Shown: positions 63,000 through 64,000 of the stretch, one piece after another | How positions within the stretch are numbered: position 1 is the first letter of the stretch | How the letters are laid out: each line of letters opens with the position of its first letter | Assembly: GCF_030733745.1 (NCBI RefSeq) | Contig: NZ_JASHIK010000007.1 | Location: 150,246 to 214,245 of the forward strand | Origin: Stappia sp. MMSF_3263 | GTDB lineage: Bacteria; Pseudomonadota; Alphaproteobacteria; Rhizobiales; Stappiaceae | Direction of reading: 5' to 3' | Length of the DNA stretch: 64,000 nucleotides | Notes under the pieces: model-generated | Told to the model about the DNA's origin: nothing | Databases searched by the model: none | Seen by the model: the letters and a program-made list of their open reading frames with translations, nothing else | Made by a program: the position numbers and the translations under genes

Positions 63000-63968
63000 G
63001 TGACATTCTTGAAATCCATGACCATGGGGACGATCCTGGCAGGCGCGCTCGCAGTGTCGGGCGCCGCACAGGCCGAGACGTTCATCACCATCGGCACCGG
63101 CGGACAGACCGGCGTCTACTATCAGGTCGGCGGCGCGATCTGCCGTCTGGTCAATCGCGGCTCGGCCGAGCACGACATCAAGTGCACCCACACGACGGGC
63201 GGTTCGGTCGCCAATATCAACGGCATTCGCGCCGGTGATCTCGACATGGGCGTTGCCCAGTCGGACTGGCAGTACCATGCCTATAACGGCACTGCCCCCG
63301 ACACGTTCCCCGAGGGCAAGTTCGAGGATCTGCGCGCGGTGTTCTCGGTTCATCCCGAGCCGTTCACCGTCGTTGCGCGGGCCGATTCCGGCATCCAGAC
63401 CTTCGACGACCTGAAGGGCAAGCGGGTCAACATGGGCGACCCGGGCTCGGGCGCGCGGGCCACGTTCGAAGTTGTGATGGAGAAGATGGGCTGGTCGGCT
63501 TCCGACTTCTCGCTGGCCGCGGAACTGAAGTCGGCCGAGCAGGCCGCCGCTCTTTGCGACAACAAGATCGATGCGATCGTGTTCACCGTCGGCCACCCGG
63601 CCGGCACGATCAAGGAGGCCACCACCTCCTGCGAATCGCGCCTGATCGACGTCGACAACGAGGCGATCCGCAAGCTGGTCGACGACAATGCCTTCTACGC
63701 CATGGCAACCATTCCGGCCGGCATGTACGCGGGCACCGACAAGGACACGACGACCTTCGGCGTCGGCGCGACCTTTGTTTCCTCGACCAAGACCTCGCCG
63801 GACGTGATCTACGAGGTCACCAAGGCGGTCTTCGAGAATTTCGACCGGTTCAAGCGCATGCATCCGGCCTTCGAGAACCTGAAGGAGGAGGACATGATCA
63901 AGAACAACCTGTCCGCTCCGCTGCATGACGGCGCCGTGCGCTACTACAAGGAACGCGGCTGGATGTAA
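63000..63968 (+). CDS. TAXI family TRAP transporter solute-binding subunit
   Basis: A 322-residue periplasmic binding protein. The signal peptide (MTFLKSMTMGTILAGALAVS, cut after AAQA) is followed by the TAXI start ETFITIGTGGQTGVYYQVGG, and then GGSVANINGIRAGDLDMGVA, KGKRVNMGDPGSGARATFEV and GHPAGTIKEATTSC. Such proteins deliver small organic anions, often glutamate or dicarboxylates, to a fused DctQM-type permease, whose gene would be expected just beyond the window. The GTG start at 63000 is supported by GGGAGG 7 bp upstream. Two cysteine pairs may form disulphides. Confidence 0.92.
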   Translation: MTFLKSMTMGTILAGALAVSGAAQAETFITIGTGGQTGVYYQVGGAICRLVNRGSAEHDIKCTHTTGGSVANINGIRAGDLDMGVAQSDWQYHAYNGTAPDTFPEGKFEDLRAVFSVHPEPFTVVARADSGIQTFDDLKGKRVNMGDPGSGARATFEVVMEKMGWSASDFSLAAELKSAEQAAALCDNKIDAIVFTVGHPAGTIKEATTSCESRLIDVDNEAIRKLVDDNAFYAMATIPAGMYAGTDKDTTTFGVGATFVSSTKTSPDVIYEVTKAVFENFDRFKRMHPAFENLKEEDMIKNNLSAPLHDGAVRYYKERGWM

Positions 63969-63980
63969 TCCGGCCCGGAC

Positions 63981-64000
63981 GGGGGGGGGGGGGGGGGGGG
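63981..64000 (+). other. terminal run of 20 G bases
   Basis: The last 20 bases are all G, directly after the TRAP gene stop region. A homopolymer of this length at a sequence end is more likely a sequencing or assembly artefact (dark-cycle poly-G) than real DNA. Confidence 0.8.

Overview
The window is a high-GC stretch of an alphaproteobacterial chromosome, most likely from the Hyphomicrobiales (Rhizobiales). The order rpsB-tsf-pyrH-frr-uppS-cdsA-dxr-rseP-bamA-lpxD-fabZ-lpxA-lpxI-lpxB-(gltA)-gltX-comEC-lexA-moeA-moaC-trpC-trpD-ppiD-tpiA-secG-pyrG is the conserved core order of that group. Other alpha-type markers are LpxI instead of LpxH, a PopZ-family protein, a short prolyl-tRNA synthetase without an inserted editing domain, and a LexA with the direct-repeat operator GAAC-N7-GAAC. 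A marine Stappia/Labrenzia-like family is a guess only. No prophage, insertion sequence, CRISPR array or genomic island is visible.

Layout. 1-7.9 kb: end of a membrane protein, a small hypothetical gene, a Pcm-like methyltransferase, TolC, PopZ, ValS and a DUF2155 protein. 7.9-16.8 kb: an alpha/beta hydrolase and a DUF815 ATPase on the minus strand, then yajC-secD-secF with homologues of the mitochondrial complex I assembly factors NDUFAF3 and NDUFAF6, trmFO, and a lipoprotein with a possible Cys-His-Asp triad. 16.8-25.3 kb: a structured intergenic region with a candidate minus-strand small RNA, proS, lolC/E-lolD, a 38-residue membrane protein gene behind an SOS-type promoter, and dnaE. 25.3-40.5 kb: a palindromic repeat, then the translation, envelope and lipid A block. 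40.6-53 kb: mostly minus-strand genes (gltA, gltX, lexA, moeA, moaC, trpC, trpD, ppiD), with comEC on the plus strand. 53-64 kb: tpiA, secG, pyrG, a VOC protein, an RND efflux pair, tRNA-Lys(UUU), a small hypothetical gene and a TAXI-type TRAP binding protein. The window ends in 20 consecutive G bases.

Functional links. Envelope biogenesis dominates: SecDF-YajC and SecG (export), LolC/E-LolD (lipoproteins), RseP, BamA and PpiD (outer-membrane protein quality and assembly), LpxD/A/I/B with FabZ (lipid A), and UppS, CdsA and Dxr (isoprenoid and phospholipid precursors). TolC could serve as the outer-membrane channel for the RND pair at 57-61 kb. lexA has an operator inside its own promoter, and the same operator class lies between the -35 and -10 hexamers of the small membrane protein gene at 21.4 kb. 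That gene is therefore a candidate SOS-induced division regulator, analogous in size and regulation to Caulobacter SidA. It is the most interesting lead in the window.
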